A stretch of DNA of 13,903 bases from JASJBU01 sp965372385 (GTDB lineage Bacteria > Pseudomonadota > Gammaproteobacteria > Chromatiales > Chromatiaceae): the NCBI GenBank assembly GCA_965372385.1, contig CBDVCD010000067.1:1-13903 (forward strand). The letters are read 5' to 3'. The position numbers and the translations under genes are program-made. Below the pieces are notes generated by a model. It was not told where the DNA came from and ran no database searches. It saw only the letters and a program-made list of their open reading frames with translations. Position 1 is the first letter of the stretch. Every line of letters starts with the position of its first letter. Positions 1 to 7,400 of the stretch are shown in pieces.

Positions 1-1778
1 GACGCTTCCTCTCCCTTCATCATCTCTTCTCGGATTGAGAATCCGGCAATCTCCTGAAAGATTTTGTCAGCCCTATCGATCGCTCCCCTGAATACGCTGT
101 TTTCACGATAGAGTTCCTGACCCATCCCCCACCATTGCGGTCCCATACCCGTGAACACGAATACCGGACGAGGGTCACCCTTGATCGGCTGGATACCCTT
201 GGTGGCATTCGCCGCCACCCCCTGATGAGCAAAAGTCTCCAGTCCTTGTGCCAACTCTTCACGATTCACGCCCCAGACAGCCAGACGATTTGAAAGATGG
301 GCGCGACGACGGGACAGCGTATAAAGGATATCTTCCAAGCTATCCCTTTCGTCGCGGATTCCCTGAGCACAAGCAGAAGCCAATGACGCTAAGGCCTGAT
401 CGTCCCGAGCGGAAAGAGGCAATAGATGGCAGAAGTTATGCCGCTCGGTAATCTTGCACTCACCTGACCGCAGGATGTCATTTGGCAGGCTCAAGATAGC
501 GTGTGCATTGGTACCTCCATAGCCAAAGGAGTTAACTGCAATGCGACGTACGACACCCATCGGAGCCAGTCCGCTACGCTTGTCAGCCAGAGCCAAGCCA
601 TTTTCTCCGAATGGAATCTCCGGGTTGGGCTGTTCCAAAGTCGCTAATGCGGGTACCTGGTTCTCACCCAACATCAGGCAGGCCTTGATGATCCCAGCCA
701 CGCCGGCCGCTGCTTCCAGATGACCGATATTGCTCTTGACTGAGCCGATTCGGCAGGGTGTTTCCCTGTCTCTACCGTATACCGCTGAAATCGCGGATGC
801 TTCGATCGGATCGCCCACGGGCGTACCCGTACCATGGGCCTCGACATATTGAACGCCCTGCGGATCGATCCCGGCGTCGGCAACCACGCGACGCATCAAG
901 GCTTCCTGGGAGTCGGGATTGGGCACGGTAATTCCCTTGGTTCGTCCATCCTGATTAACACCGGTGGCTTCGACGACCGCCAAGATACGATCGTTATCGC
1001 GCAATGCCCGCTCTAGCGGCTTTAAAATGACAACGCCGGCGCCCTCACCGCGACCATAGCCATCACCGCGTGAATCGAAGCTTTTCGAAAGACCGTCGCG
1101 CGCCAGAAATTGCCCTTTCGACATGGCGATGGGGTATTCAGGACGCAACATGAAGTTGACACCACCGACCAGTGCCATTTCACTAGCACCGGCACGGATA
1201 TCCTTTACGGCATAGGAAAATGCCACGAGAGACGATGAGCAGGCGGTATCGATCGAGATACTTGGTCCGCGAAAATCAAAGGCATAAGAAATTCTATTCG
1301 ACAGCATGGTGAGCGTCGCGCCGGCGGCACTGTGTGCGCCGATCTCGCTACGACCACCGCTGCCGAGTTGATTCAACATGTGGTCGACGGTAAAACCGCC
1401 CATATAGACCCCTACCTCAGTGCCGGCCAATAGGGTTGGATCCAAACCGGCGTTCTCCATGGCTTCCCAAGAGACCTCGAGCAGCAGGCGCTGTTGCGGA
1501 TCCAAGTACTCCACCTCTCGAGGGGCAAAATAGAAAAACCCGGCATCGAAGCTCTTGTAGTCCCAGTCGATAAAATGTCCTTTCCTAACGTAGGATTTCG
1601 CAGCCGCGGCATCGTTATCATTATAAAAACGAGCTATGTGCCATCTTTCCCGGGGAATATCGCTGACAACATTTTTCGAGTGAACCAAAAGATCCCAAAA
1701 TCTTCTGAGATCAGTAGCTCCTCCTGGAAACCGGCACCCAGCACCTACGATCGCAACCTTGTCATTTACTTTGTTCAT
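1..1778 (-). CDS. Type I polyketide synthase, N-terminal part (KS domain and start of AT), runs off window
   Basis: Modular or iterative type I PKS; the ketosynthase condenses acyl and malonyl units in the cytoplasm. The frame is open for 592 codons from ATG 1778 to the window edge. A full KS begins almost at residue 1 (VAIVGAGCRFPGG, about 8-20) and has the complete triad: Cys180 in DTACSSS, His315 in EAHGTGTPVGDP and His353 in SNIGHLEAAAG, with normal family spacing. The KS end (NSFGYGGTNAHAIL) lies near residues 415-428. A KS-AT linker follows, then the AT start FTGMGPQWWGMG near residue 541; the AT GHSXG motif would lie outside the window. There is no loading, docking or ACP domain before the KS. 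The start is supported by GGAG nine bases upstream. The product cannot be told from KS-AT alone; a polyketide, glycolipid or lipopeptide cluster to the left is likely. A palindromic element lies about 95 bp upstream of the ATG. Confidence 0.95.
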   Translation of the reverse strand, partial: MNKVNDKVAIVGAGCRFPGGATDLRRFWDLLVHSKNVVSDIPRERWHIARFYNDNDAAAAKSYVRKGHFIDWDYKSFDAGFFYFAPREVEYLDPQQRLLLEVSWEAMENAGLDPTLLAGTEVGVYMGGFTVDHMLNQLGSGGRSEIGAHSAAGATLTMLSNRISYAFDFRGPSISIDTACSSSLVAFSYAVKDIRAGASEMALVGGVNFMLRPEYPIAMSKGQFLARDGLSKSFDSRGDGYGRGEGAGVVILKPLERALRDNDRILAVVEATGVNQDGRTKGITVPNPDSQEALMRRVVADAGIDPQGVQYVEAHGTGTPVGDPIEASAISAVYGRDRETPCRIGSVKSNIGHLEAAAGVAGIIKACLMLGENQVPALATLEQPNPEIPFGENGLALADKRSGLAPMGVVRRIAVNSFGYGGTNAHAILSLPNDILRSGECKITERHNFCHLLPLSARDDQALASLASACAQGIRDERDSLEDILYTLSRRRAHLSNRLAVWGVNREELAQGLETFAHQGVAANATKGIQPIKGDPRPVFVFTGMGPQWWGMGQELYRENSVFRGAIDRADKIFQEIAGFSIREEMMKGEEA

Positions 1779-1860
1779 TACGAAGCATCTCCATACCGTT
1801 AGCGTCTAGTCTCTCTGTAGCTAACTTTAAGGAAATGGCAGACAGGGTCTGTGAAAAACA

Positions 1861-1887
1861 GCACTTCGGAAGTGTGAAATATTCACA
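1861..1887. promoter_or_regulatory. Palindromic element upstream of the PKS gene (TGTGAA-ATA-TTCACA)
   Basis: Bases 1873-1887 form TGTGAA/TTCACA arms around ATA. An adjoining dyad CACTTC-G-GAAGTG occupies 1862-1874. The 26-nt block 1861-1886 matches 3562-3587 at 21 positions, including all of TGTGAAATATTCAC. It lies about 95 bp before the PKS start codon, a reasonable operator position. The half-sites look like CRP-type TGTGA, but the spacer is 5 nt rather than the canonical 6, so the binding protein is unknown. Confidence 0.45.
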
Positions 1888-2135
1888 TCCCGATACCCAT
1901 CGCGGATAGGTTATCCAGAGGAATTGGGCGTCATCCCTGATACCAGCCGAAGGTCGCTCCTGCACATCCTTTGCTTGCGCTACATGTAAATCCAAGCACT
2001 GAACTCGATGACGCGTATTAGTCAGTCGTTTGTGAGCAATCGTAACCCAGTCATGGGACGAAAAAGGTAGGGCAATCGCATGAAATATTATTACCGAGCA
2101 ACACCTATTATTATTAGAATCAATTGCTCTCTGAT

Positions 2136-2156
2136 GGTGGGCTGTGCCCACCCTAC
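2136..2156 (-). repeat. REP-like palindrome with GTAG head
   Basis: On the minus strand this reads GTAG followed by a 7-bp perfect stem GGTGGGC/GCCCACC around ACA. A GTAG tetranucleotide beside a short GC-rich hairpin is the usual layout of REP elements mobilised by RAYT-type Y1 transposases. Only one copy is seen here. It sits in the gene-free stretch 1779-2294, which otherwise holds the upstream palindrome and one copy of the 45-bp repeat. Confidence 0.45.
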
Positions 2157-2183
2157 ATTGCAGGATTTTTTACAACGATGGGC

Positions 2184-2228
2184 TGAAGAAAGCTGATGTT
2201 TGAGACGAGCGGGCCGAACGAATGCCCG
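2184..2228 (+). repeat. 45-bp dispersed direct repeat, copy 1
   Basis: This copy matches 3895-3939 at 40 of 45 positions with no gaps. The shared core is TGAAGAAAGCTGATG, then TTGAGA, then GAGCGGGCCG, then AATGCCCG. In this copy the terminal hairpin has decayed to CGGGC/GCCCG. The two copies lie about 1.7 kb apart in the same orientation and bracket two small envelope-protein genes. Confidence 0.6.
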
Positions 2229-2294
2229 ATTCGCTTTAACCTAGCCGCTGGATCGAAACATGGATGCCGGATGATTTAAGGGTAAAGGGCGGGG

Positions 2295-2948
2295 CTAGTC
2301 CTCATTGTATTCCCGAGTTTCGCCTTGATCCCCGAACTCTGCATCTATCCCGGCCTCATTGTCGAGTATCTGCTGCTGGAAAGACTCATCTTCCGTATCG
2401 AGTGCAGCGACTAAATCGCTCACGCTGTCACGCTCCAGGGCATCTTGCTCCTCGGCGGAGATCTCATAGTCGCTCGGTGGCATTCCATAGAGATTCTCTT
2501 CCTCCTCCATCGCTAGGATGTCTTCTTGAAAGAAGCGTTCCTCTTCACGCTCATAGGCTGTGGCGGATGCGTCCCATTCGTCCTGCAGCGCTGGGTCCAA
2601 CGCGTCCACTTCAGCCATGAAGGCGTTTTGCCGGTCACGGCCATGCTTCCCCTTGTCCCGCTGATCGGCGCCTGCGCACTCGGAAACCGACGACTTGCTT
2701 GCGATCCGATCGGATCGATCGACGGCTGCGCCCTCAGGAGATGACAATCTCGGATTGTCACTGGGCAGGCGTATACGTACCGATCGTACCTGCTCATGGA
2801 TTACTCTGTTGCTGGCCGTCGATTCAACGCGGGCCAGTTCAGCGCCGGCGTCGCCTTCCGGGTGACTTAAAAGCTCGCTGATGATCACTGCCGTACCCGC
2901 GCCCATGGCAAAGGAAATCGCTACCAAAGCATGTGTGTTCAATGCCAT
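2295..2948 (-). CDS. Acidic membrane-anchored hypothetical protein (217 aa)
   Basis: I do not recognise a family. The N-terminus has one hydrophobic segment (about residues 6-26, LVAISFAMGAGTAVIISELL), probably an inner-membrane anchor or uncleaved signal. A polar middle follows, and from about residue 105 there is a strongly acidic, Glu/Asp-rich tail with few aromatics, probably helical or disordered. There are no catalytic motifs. The start codon has GAGG seven bases upstream. The upstream gene on the same strand is separated from it by an intrinsic terminator ending about 27 bp before this ATG, so it probably has its own promoter or depends on read-through. Overlapping frames are Arg/Pro-rich and look non-coding, which supports this frame. 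Function unknown. Confidence 0.65.
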   Translation of the reverse strand: MALNTHALVAISFAMGAGTAVIISELLSHPEGDAGAELARVESTASNRVIHEQVRSVRIRLPSDNPRLSSPEGAAVDRSDRIASKSSVSECAGADQRDKGKHGRDRQNAFMAEVDALDPALQDEWDASATAYEREEERFFQEDILAMEEEENLYGMPPSDYEISAEEQDALERDSVSDLVAALDTEDESFQQQILDNEAGIDAEFGDQGETREYNED

Positions 2949-2974
2949 CGCTCGGCCTCGGTTGTATGCATTTC

Positions 2975-3023
2975 AAAAAAGGGCCGCTTCGGCGAAAAAC
3001 ATCCTGATTTGCGCCGAAGCGGC
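2975..3023 (-). terminator. Rho-independent terminator after the 108-aa gene
   Basis: Read on the minus strand, a perfect 12-bp stem GCCGCTTCGGCG/CGCCGAAGCGGC (3023-3012 with 2994-2983) closes a 17-nt loop. CC and six T (2980-2975) follow at once. It lies 66 bp beyond the stop of the 108-residue gene and just before the next gene, so it should end the first transcript. Confidence 0.88.
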
Positions 3024-3032
3024 AGGAGGTGC

Positions 3033-3077
3033 CTCGGCAGCCACATCAACAGGGGATACTGCGAATGGGCTGCCGAG
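3033..3077 (-). repeat. Second stem-loop in the 3' untranslated region of the 108-aa gene
   Basis: Perfect 10-bp arms CTCGGCAGCC (3033-3042) and GGCTGCCGAG (3068-3077) enclose 25 nt. The structure lies between the stop codon at 3089 and the intrinsic terminator, so the 3' UTR would carry two tandem hairpins. It has no T tract of its own and is not a terminator by itself. Confidence 0.6.
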
Positions 3078-3088
3078 CATAACGCTGA

Positions 3089-3415
3089 CTAGGGGTTGAC
3101 GACCAGATACCGCTGGTTACCTATGTACCGCCCACCACCAGTAGTAGGACAGCTGGCGGCATCGCCCTGAATCGTCACGCGGGTCGTGCCCGTGAGTGCG
3201 GAGGTAGCCATCTCCGCCATCTCATCATCACTGGTACGCGTGTACCACCAGATGTTGCTCAGGGCGCTATTGCGCAGATAGATGTAATGGTAGGTACTAA
3301 CCCCGTCATTGTAAGCGGTAACGCGCTCGACATGCCCGGACTGCGTGCATACGGCATAGGAGGCGAACGGAAACATCACGGCGGCGAGAAGGATAGGCAG
3401 GATTGTCTTTTTCAT
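3089..3415 (-). CDS. Small secreted protein with one Cys pair (108 aa)
   Basis: A cleavable signal peptide is clear: KK, then a hydrophobic run TILPILLAAVMFPFASYA, with cleavage expected before the first mature residues VCTQSG. The mature part is about 87 residues, with one Cys near its start and one near its end (DAASCPTT), suggesting a single disulfide in the periplasm. Aromatic-rich stretches (STYHYIYLRN, SNIWWYTRTS) and a Gly-rich turn near the C-terminus suggest a small beta-fold. I recognise no enzyme motif. I chose ATG 3415 over an upstream in-frame start at 3484 because the signal peptide begins there and GGAG lies nine bases before it. A strong terminator follows, so it is probably monocistronic. 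A palindromic element shared with the PKS upstream region lies about 160 bp before the start. Confidence 0.75.
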   Translation of the reverse strand: MKKTILPILLAAVMFPFASYAVCTQSGHVERVTAYNDGVSTYHYIYLRNSALSNIWWYTRTSDDEMAEMATSALTGTTRVTIQGDAASCPTTGGGRYIGNQRYLVVNP

Positions 3416-3561
3416 GAACGTATCTCCATTGGTATAACGTTTAGAGGACTGCAGGCCAGGCTGTATCCCAGCCCCTGATAACACGCGCCTTTCTACTACT
3501 GGGCTCGACTCGTGTTAGGGATTAGTCTCGTAGAACGCTCAGTTGAATGAGAGGAACAAGT

Positions 3562-3588
3562 GCACTCAGGTTATGTGAAATATTCACT
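3562..3588. promoter_or_regulatory. Palindromic element upstream of the 108-aa gene, second copy of the PKS element
   Basis: Bases 3574-3587 read TGTGAAATATTCAC, identical to the core upstream of the PKS gene. The preceding 12 bases keep GCACT and GG at the same spacing, giving 21 of 26 matches overall. A perfect palindrome AGTGCACT overlaps its left end (3559-3566). It is about 160 bp from the 108-aa start codon, far for an operator of that gene unless the leader is long. Confidence 0.4.
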
Positions 3589-3703
3589 CGACATGAGACA
3601 CCTGTGGGCGCTGAGCGATTGGCCTGACTTCCCTTGGATGCAGTTGAGAATGAGATCCATGAAACAATCAATACCCGGGATACAGACACTTACTTTCCTA
3701 ACT

Positions 3704-3730
3704 GTGAAATTATGGTTGTTATGATTTCAC
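3704..3730. repeat. Imperfect inverted repeat GTGAAATTAT / ATGATTTCAC
   Basis: Ten-base arms with one mismatch enclose GGTTGTT. It lies in the gene-free stretch 3416-3963, which also holds the second palindromic element, the 4x8-bp tandem repeat and copy 2 of the 45-bp repeat. There is no T tract on either side, so it is not a standard terminator. The GTGAAA/TTTCAC arms resemble the nearby palindromic element but with wider spacing. Confidence 0.4.
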
Positions 3731-3770
3731 CATTTTGATCGTGATCTTCTGAGTAAACTTACTTTGACCC

Positions 3771-3802
3771 CGGAATCTCGGAATCTCGGAATCTCGGAAT
3801 CT
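3771..3802 (+). repeat. Perfect tandem repeat, 4 x 8 bp (CGGAATCT)
   Basis: Four uninterrupted identical units occupy 3771-3802, flanked on both sides by TGACCC (3765-3770 and 3802-3807, the latter sharing its T with the last unit). No gene crosses it. Unit number is likely to vary by slippage. Confidence 0.9.
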
Positions 3803-3894
3803 GACCCTCAGGGCCTATGATCGCGCCATTGTCAACAGCCATGGAGCCGTGGTGTATAGGGCCAGAAGTGTGTTGGATTCTGCGTAGATGGCAG

Positions 3895-3945
3895 TGAAGA
3901 AAGCTGATGGTTGAGATGAGCGGGCCGGGCAAATGCCCGGCCTGC
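3895..3945 (+). repeat. 45-bp dispersed direct repeat, copy 2, with perfect GC hairpin
   Basis: Bases 3895-3939 match the copy at 2184-2228 at 40 of 45 positions. In this copy the end forms a perfect 8-bp stem GGCCGGGC/GCCCGGCC around AAAT (3923-3942), extendable by a wobble and two pairs. The layout, a conserved single-stranded head plus GC-rich hairpin, resembles a REP or a small non-autonomous mobile repeat. It lies about 20 bp past the stop of the lipoprotein gene. Confidence 0.6.
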
Positions 3946-3963
3946 ATGCATATTGAGGCAGTA

Positions 3964-4344
3964 TCAGAACCCGAGATTGACTGGGGGATCGCAGAAGACA
4001 TAATACCGGGATGCGCTCACTATTGTGATGCATCTCGAGCCTTCTCTAACGGTAATCTTTATCTCCGAAAGTATTTTTCCATCTGGGTCATGTCCATCCG
4101 GATAACACCTTTTTATAATTTCCTCCTCAGATAGTTTTACCTCCTGTGGATCAATCTTACAGGGTTCGATTCTTTCGCCAGTATTGGTGTTGATGACAGT
4201 GTTTGAAAGGTCCTTGTTGATGGTGACAGCAACCTTTGCGTCATCTTGCGAGAGGATCTTTGCATTCCTGTATTTGACATGGCTACATCCGGTTAATGCT
4301 ATGGATGTGGCGAATGCTAGGAGAATGGCTGTTTTGGTATTCAT
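3964..4344 (-). CDS. Cys-rich outer-membrane lipoprotein (126 aa)
   Basis: The N-terminus MNTKTAILLAFATSIALTGC is a textbook type II signal peptide with lipobox LTGC, so Cys20 should be lipidated. Ser at +2 favours outer-membrane sorting. The mature part has four further Cys (EPCKID, KRCYPD, SRCITI, VFCDPP), enough for two disulfides in the periplasm. It has several Ile/Val beta-strand-like stretches and no enzyme motif I recognise. The frame is open upstream to 4482, but the lipobox fixes the start at 4344; the ribosome site is weak (GAGAG about 11 bases ahead). It follows the FecR-TPR-barrel gene on the same strand with a 118-bp gap and no obvious terminator, so co-transcription with that gene is possible. 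Confidence 0.75.
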   Translation of the reverse strand: MNTKTAILLAFATSIALTGCSHVKYRNAKILSQDDAKVAVTINKDLSNTVINTNTGERIEPCKIDPQEVKLSEEEIIKRCYPDGHDPDGKILSEIKITVREGSRCITIVSASRYYVFCDPPVNLGF

Positions 4345-4462
4345 TTTCGATATTCTCTCTTCAAGTAGTGTGGAGGGTTGTCCGCTGGCTAAGCCATTTA
4401 GTTGTGAAAATAAGCACAGGAATATCTGACACGCAGATGAATTTCTGGAAAAATTGTATAGA

Positions 4463-7400
4463 TTAGAGCCATAGTTGCACATTCAGGAAAAACGAACGCT
4501 CCGGGTAAAAGGATGAAGGTAGTGGTGTGCCTGTTCCCGGGTGAGTGCTCTGGTAGTTAAACTCCTTGTCGAACAGGTTCTTCATGAGCAGTTCAAGCTT
4601 GCCAATCCTTTTCGGTAAGCGATAGCCTAGCGTTGCGTCACTGATCCAGAAACGGTCGTTAGCGCTGGACGTTCCTGAAGTGCTCAAGATGTTTTCAATC
4701 TCCTGCTTGACATGCGTAGCGGTTATCCGGCCAAAAAAACCGGAAGCATGAAAATAGTTGCCGCTGAATTCAAGGGATTGGGTTTTGAGTTCTGCCGGTC
4801 TGTCAGGCTCTTGCATTCCATCGAGAAAGTCACGCTCGAATTTTTCATAGCTATATTCACTACCGAGTCCAATATTCCGGCCAACAGACCAATACAGATA
4901 GGCTTTGTGACTCAGCTCATGCTGCTCCTCATCGGGGAGGGAGAAACTGTCTGAGACCTTGGTGATGTTTCGTCGACTGATTTCAAGTCCGCCATTGAGT
5001 TTGCTGGTGAACCGATGATCGATACCCATGGCGTAGCGATTGGCTTCCGTCCCTAAAAAATCATCATATATCTGATTGAAGCCAGCCACTTCCGTTGGCA
5101 TTATCGTTTGATTGTCGATGAGTTCAGGTCTCAGCGTTCTGAATGCCGCCAGGCGAACCACGGTTGCTTCTGATGGGTTCCAAATAACACCCAGCTTTGG
5201 ATTGAACTGACGCTCGGATATGCTCTTGTCATCGTCGATATCAACATAGTCGACGCCTGCGATATACTGCCCCATCGACCACGGGACATTCAGATACAAG
5301 TGGGCGGTCTTCTGTTTGACTGTAGTTTCATCGATATTCGTAATTGGCATACCGAAAAAGGAAAAACTGGTGGTCACCGTCTGATCCAAATCGAGGTATC
5401 CGGCGCCGGCTACAATCCCAAACCCGTCTCCCTGATAGTTGTACTGAGCTTCATATTGAGTGCCGTCACTGTCCGTATCAAGCAGGACACCACTCTGTGT
5501 GGTCTCATCGCTCAGTTCCTGGGCAATGATGGAAAACAGCAAGGATTGTCGTAAGTCTGGAGAATAGTTTAAACCGAGTCTGTAACTATCTCTGTCGATC
5601 GTCCTACGCAAGGAGGTTGAGTTATCATCAGGGTTGAAGTGCAGCAAAAGGTCACCAAACTCACCCTCTCTACGCCTGACTTCACCCTGAATACTCAGAT
5701 CAGAAGTGATGTGAAACTGTCCGAAGAGGTTGCTGATAGTCTGGTCGCTGTCGTTGTTCTCGCGAAAACCGTCACTCTTCTCGGTGAAATGACCAACGCT
5801 CAGCATGCCCCGATTGGTGAAGGCGCCGACGGCAATCTCACCGCCCCGTGTATGGTTGCTGCCGGTGATGCCATTGGCAAGCAAGGCGAGGCGCTGACGG
5901 TTGAACAGGGGATTGTATTCGTTGAAACCGGCAACGGAGGGACCGCTGCCTTCGAAGGCAAACAGGCTTGCCTCGCTGGCGCTCGGACTGACGGGGGAAA
6001 CGATCTCCGGCAGCAGCAACTGGGCCCGGAGCAACTCGCTGACACGGGCTATCTCGTGCCGGGGCACGCCCGCGTAGGAATCCGAGAGGAAGCGATGGGC
6101 CGAGGCATTGCCAGGATCCGCGGCAAGCGATTTCCAACTCTCTTTGAGCGCGAGCCGCTGGAAGCCCAGGTCGTCGTAGATTCTCGCCAGGCTGGCGCTG
6201 CGGGCGGCCCGATCCTCATCCAGGAGGAGACGGGAGCGGTAGACCGCCCGGTTGTCATTCAGGGTGATGGCCTTTTGCAGATCGACCAAGGCCTCCAGGG
6301 GTCGGTTCTCCGTCTGCTTGAGAATGGCGTCGTAGAACCATGCCGTGGGATCCTGCCTATCCAGTTGTTTGGCCAATTGCAACTGGGCAGCGGCTTGCTC
6401 GTTTCTCTTCTCCTCATAATAGGCCTTGCCCAGATAGCTGCGGATCAGTGCATTGCCTGGATCGAGGTTGGCCGCGGTCTCCAGCAGTTGGCGCCCCCCG
6501 GCCAGTTTGCCTTCGCGTATCAGGACTAGACCGAGACCCAGCCGCGGCATGGGATCGGCCTGGTCGAGCACGACCGCCCGTTCGAAGGCCTGTTTGGCCG
6601 ATGCGAGTTTGAGTTGGATGAGATAGGCGAAGCCGAGGGTCGTTTGGCTCAGGGCCACATTGGGGTCGATCTCCACCGCACGCCGGGCGGCATCCGATGC
6701 CTTGCGCATATTCCGGAACATCAGCTGCAGTTGCGCCAACCGGGACCAGGCAAGCGGGTTGTCCGCTTCCACCTTGACGGCCTGCTTGGCCGCATCCAGG
6801 GCTTGTGCCAAGCTGAATTGCGCCTGCCTGGCATAGGAGAGGGCGAGATAGCCCGATGCCGTCCGTGGGTTCGCGGTCACAGCATGGTCTGCAAGTTTTA
6901 CGGCTTCCCGCTTATCGTTCCGCACCGTCGCGATGATCGACATCAGTGCCAGGGCGTCAGCATCCTGTGGACGTAGCTTCAAAGCCTGTTCGATATCGCT
7001 GCGGGCGGCATCGACACGCCCCACCATCAGGTTGAGCGAAGCTCGATAGATCAGCAGAGTCGCATCCCGCTGCACTGATTCAATCTCCGCCAATGCCGCG
7101 TAGGCGCCTGCCAAGTCACCCTGTCGGTAGGCTTCGAGGGACAGGTGAAGGTTTTTTGGGGATTTCGTCCCATTCTCAGCAAGCTTCCATTCACCGCTGA
7201 AGTCAACGACCGGGGGATAGTAGAGCGCCCACTGAACCGCATCGCGGGGATTGACTACCGCTTTGATCATTGGGGCCTGTCCCTCGACCACTTCCGCCAT
7301 CTGACCACTGTTCAGCAGGGACTCACCCAGAATATTGTGCACACGCACCTGGCCTTCCATAACGATGACCCTGGAGATCGAAGGTTCCGTCTGGACAGTG

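Noticed and set aside
1873..1887. A true CRP binding site
   Set aside because: The half-sites fit, but the gap is 5 nt, not 6; kept only as a palindrome of unknown binder.
1762..2151. Minus-strand 129-codon open frame overlapping the PKS start
   Set aside because: It runs through the REP-like palindrome and the regulatory dyad, overlaps the PKS start in another frame, and has no protein-like pattern.
3771..3802. Short CRISPR-like array
   Set aside because: The units are contiguous 8-mers with no spacers and there are no cas genes.
3923..3942. Intrinsic terminator for the lipoprotein gene
   Set aside because: The 8-bp stem is strong, but no T tract follows on the minus strand; better explained as part of the 45-bp repeat.
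5639..6529. Plus-strand 296-codon open frame
   Set aside because: It lies antisense inside the TPR region of the well-supported 1133-residue gene and is a codon-bias shadow.
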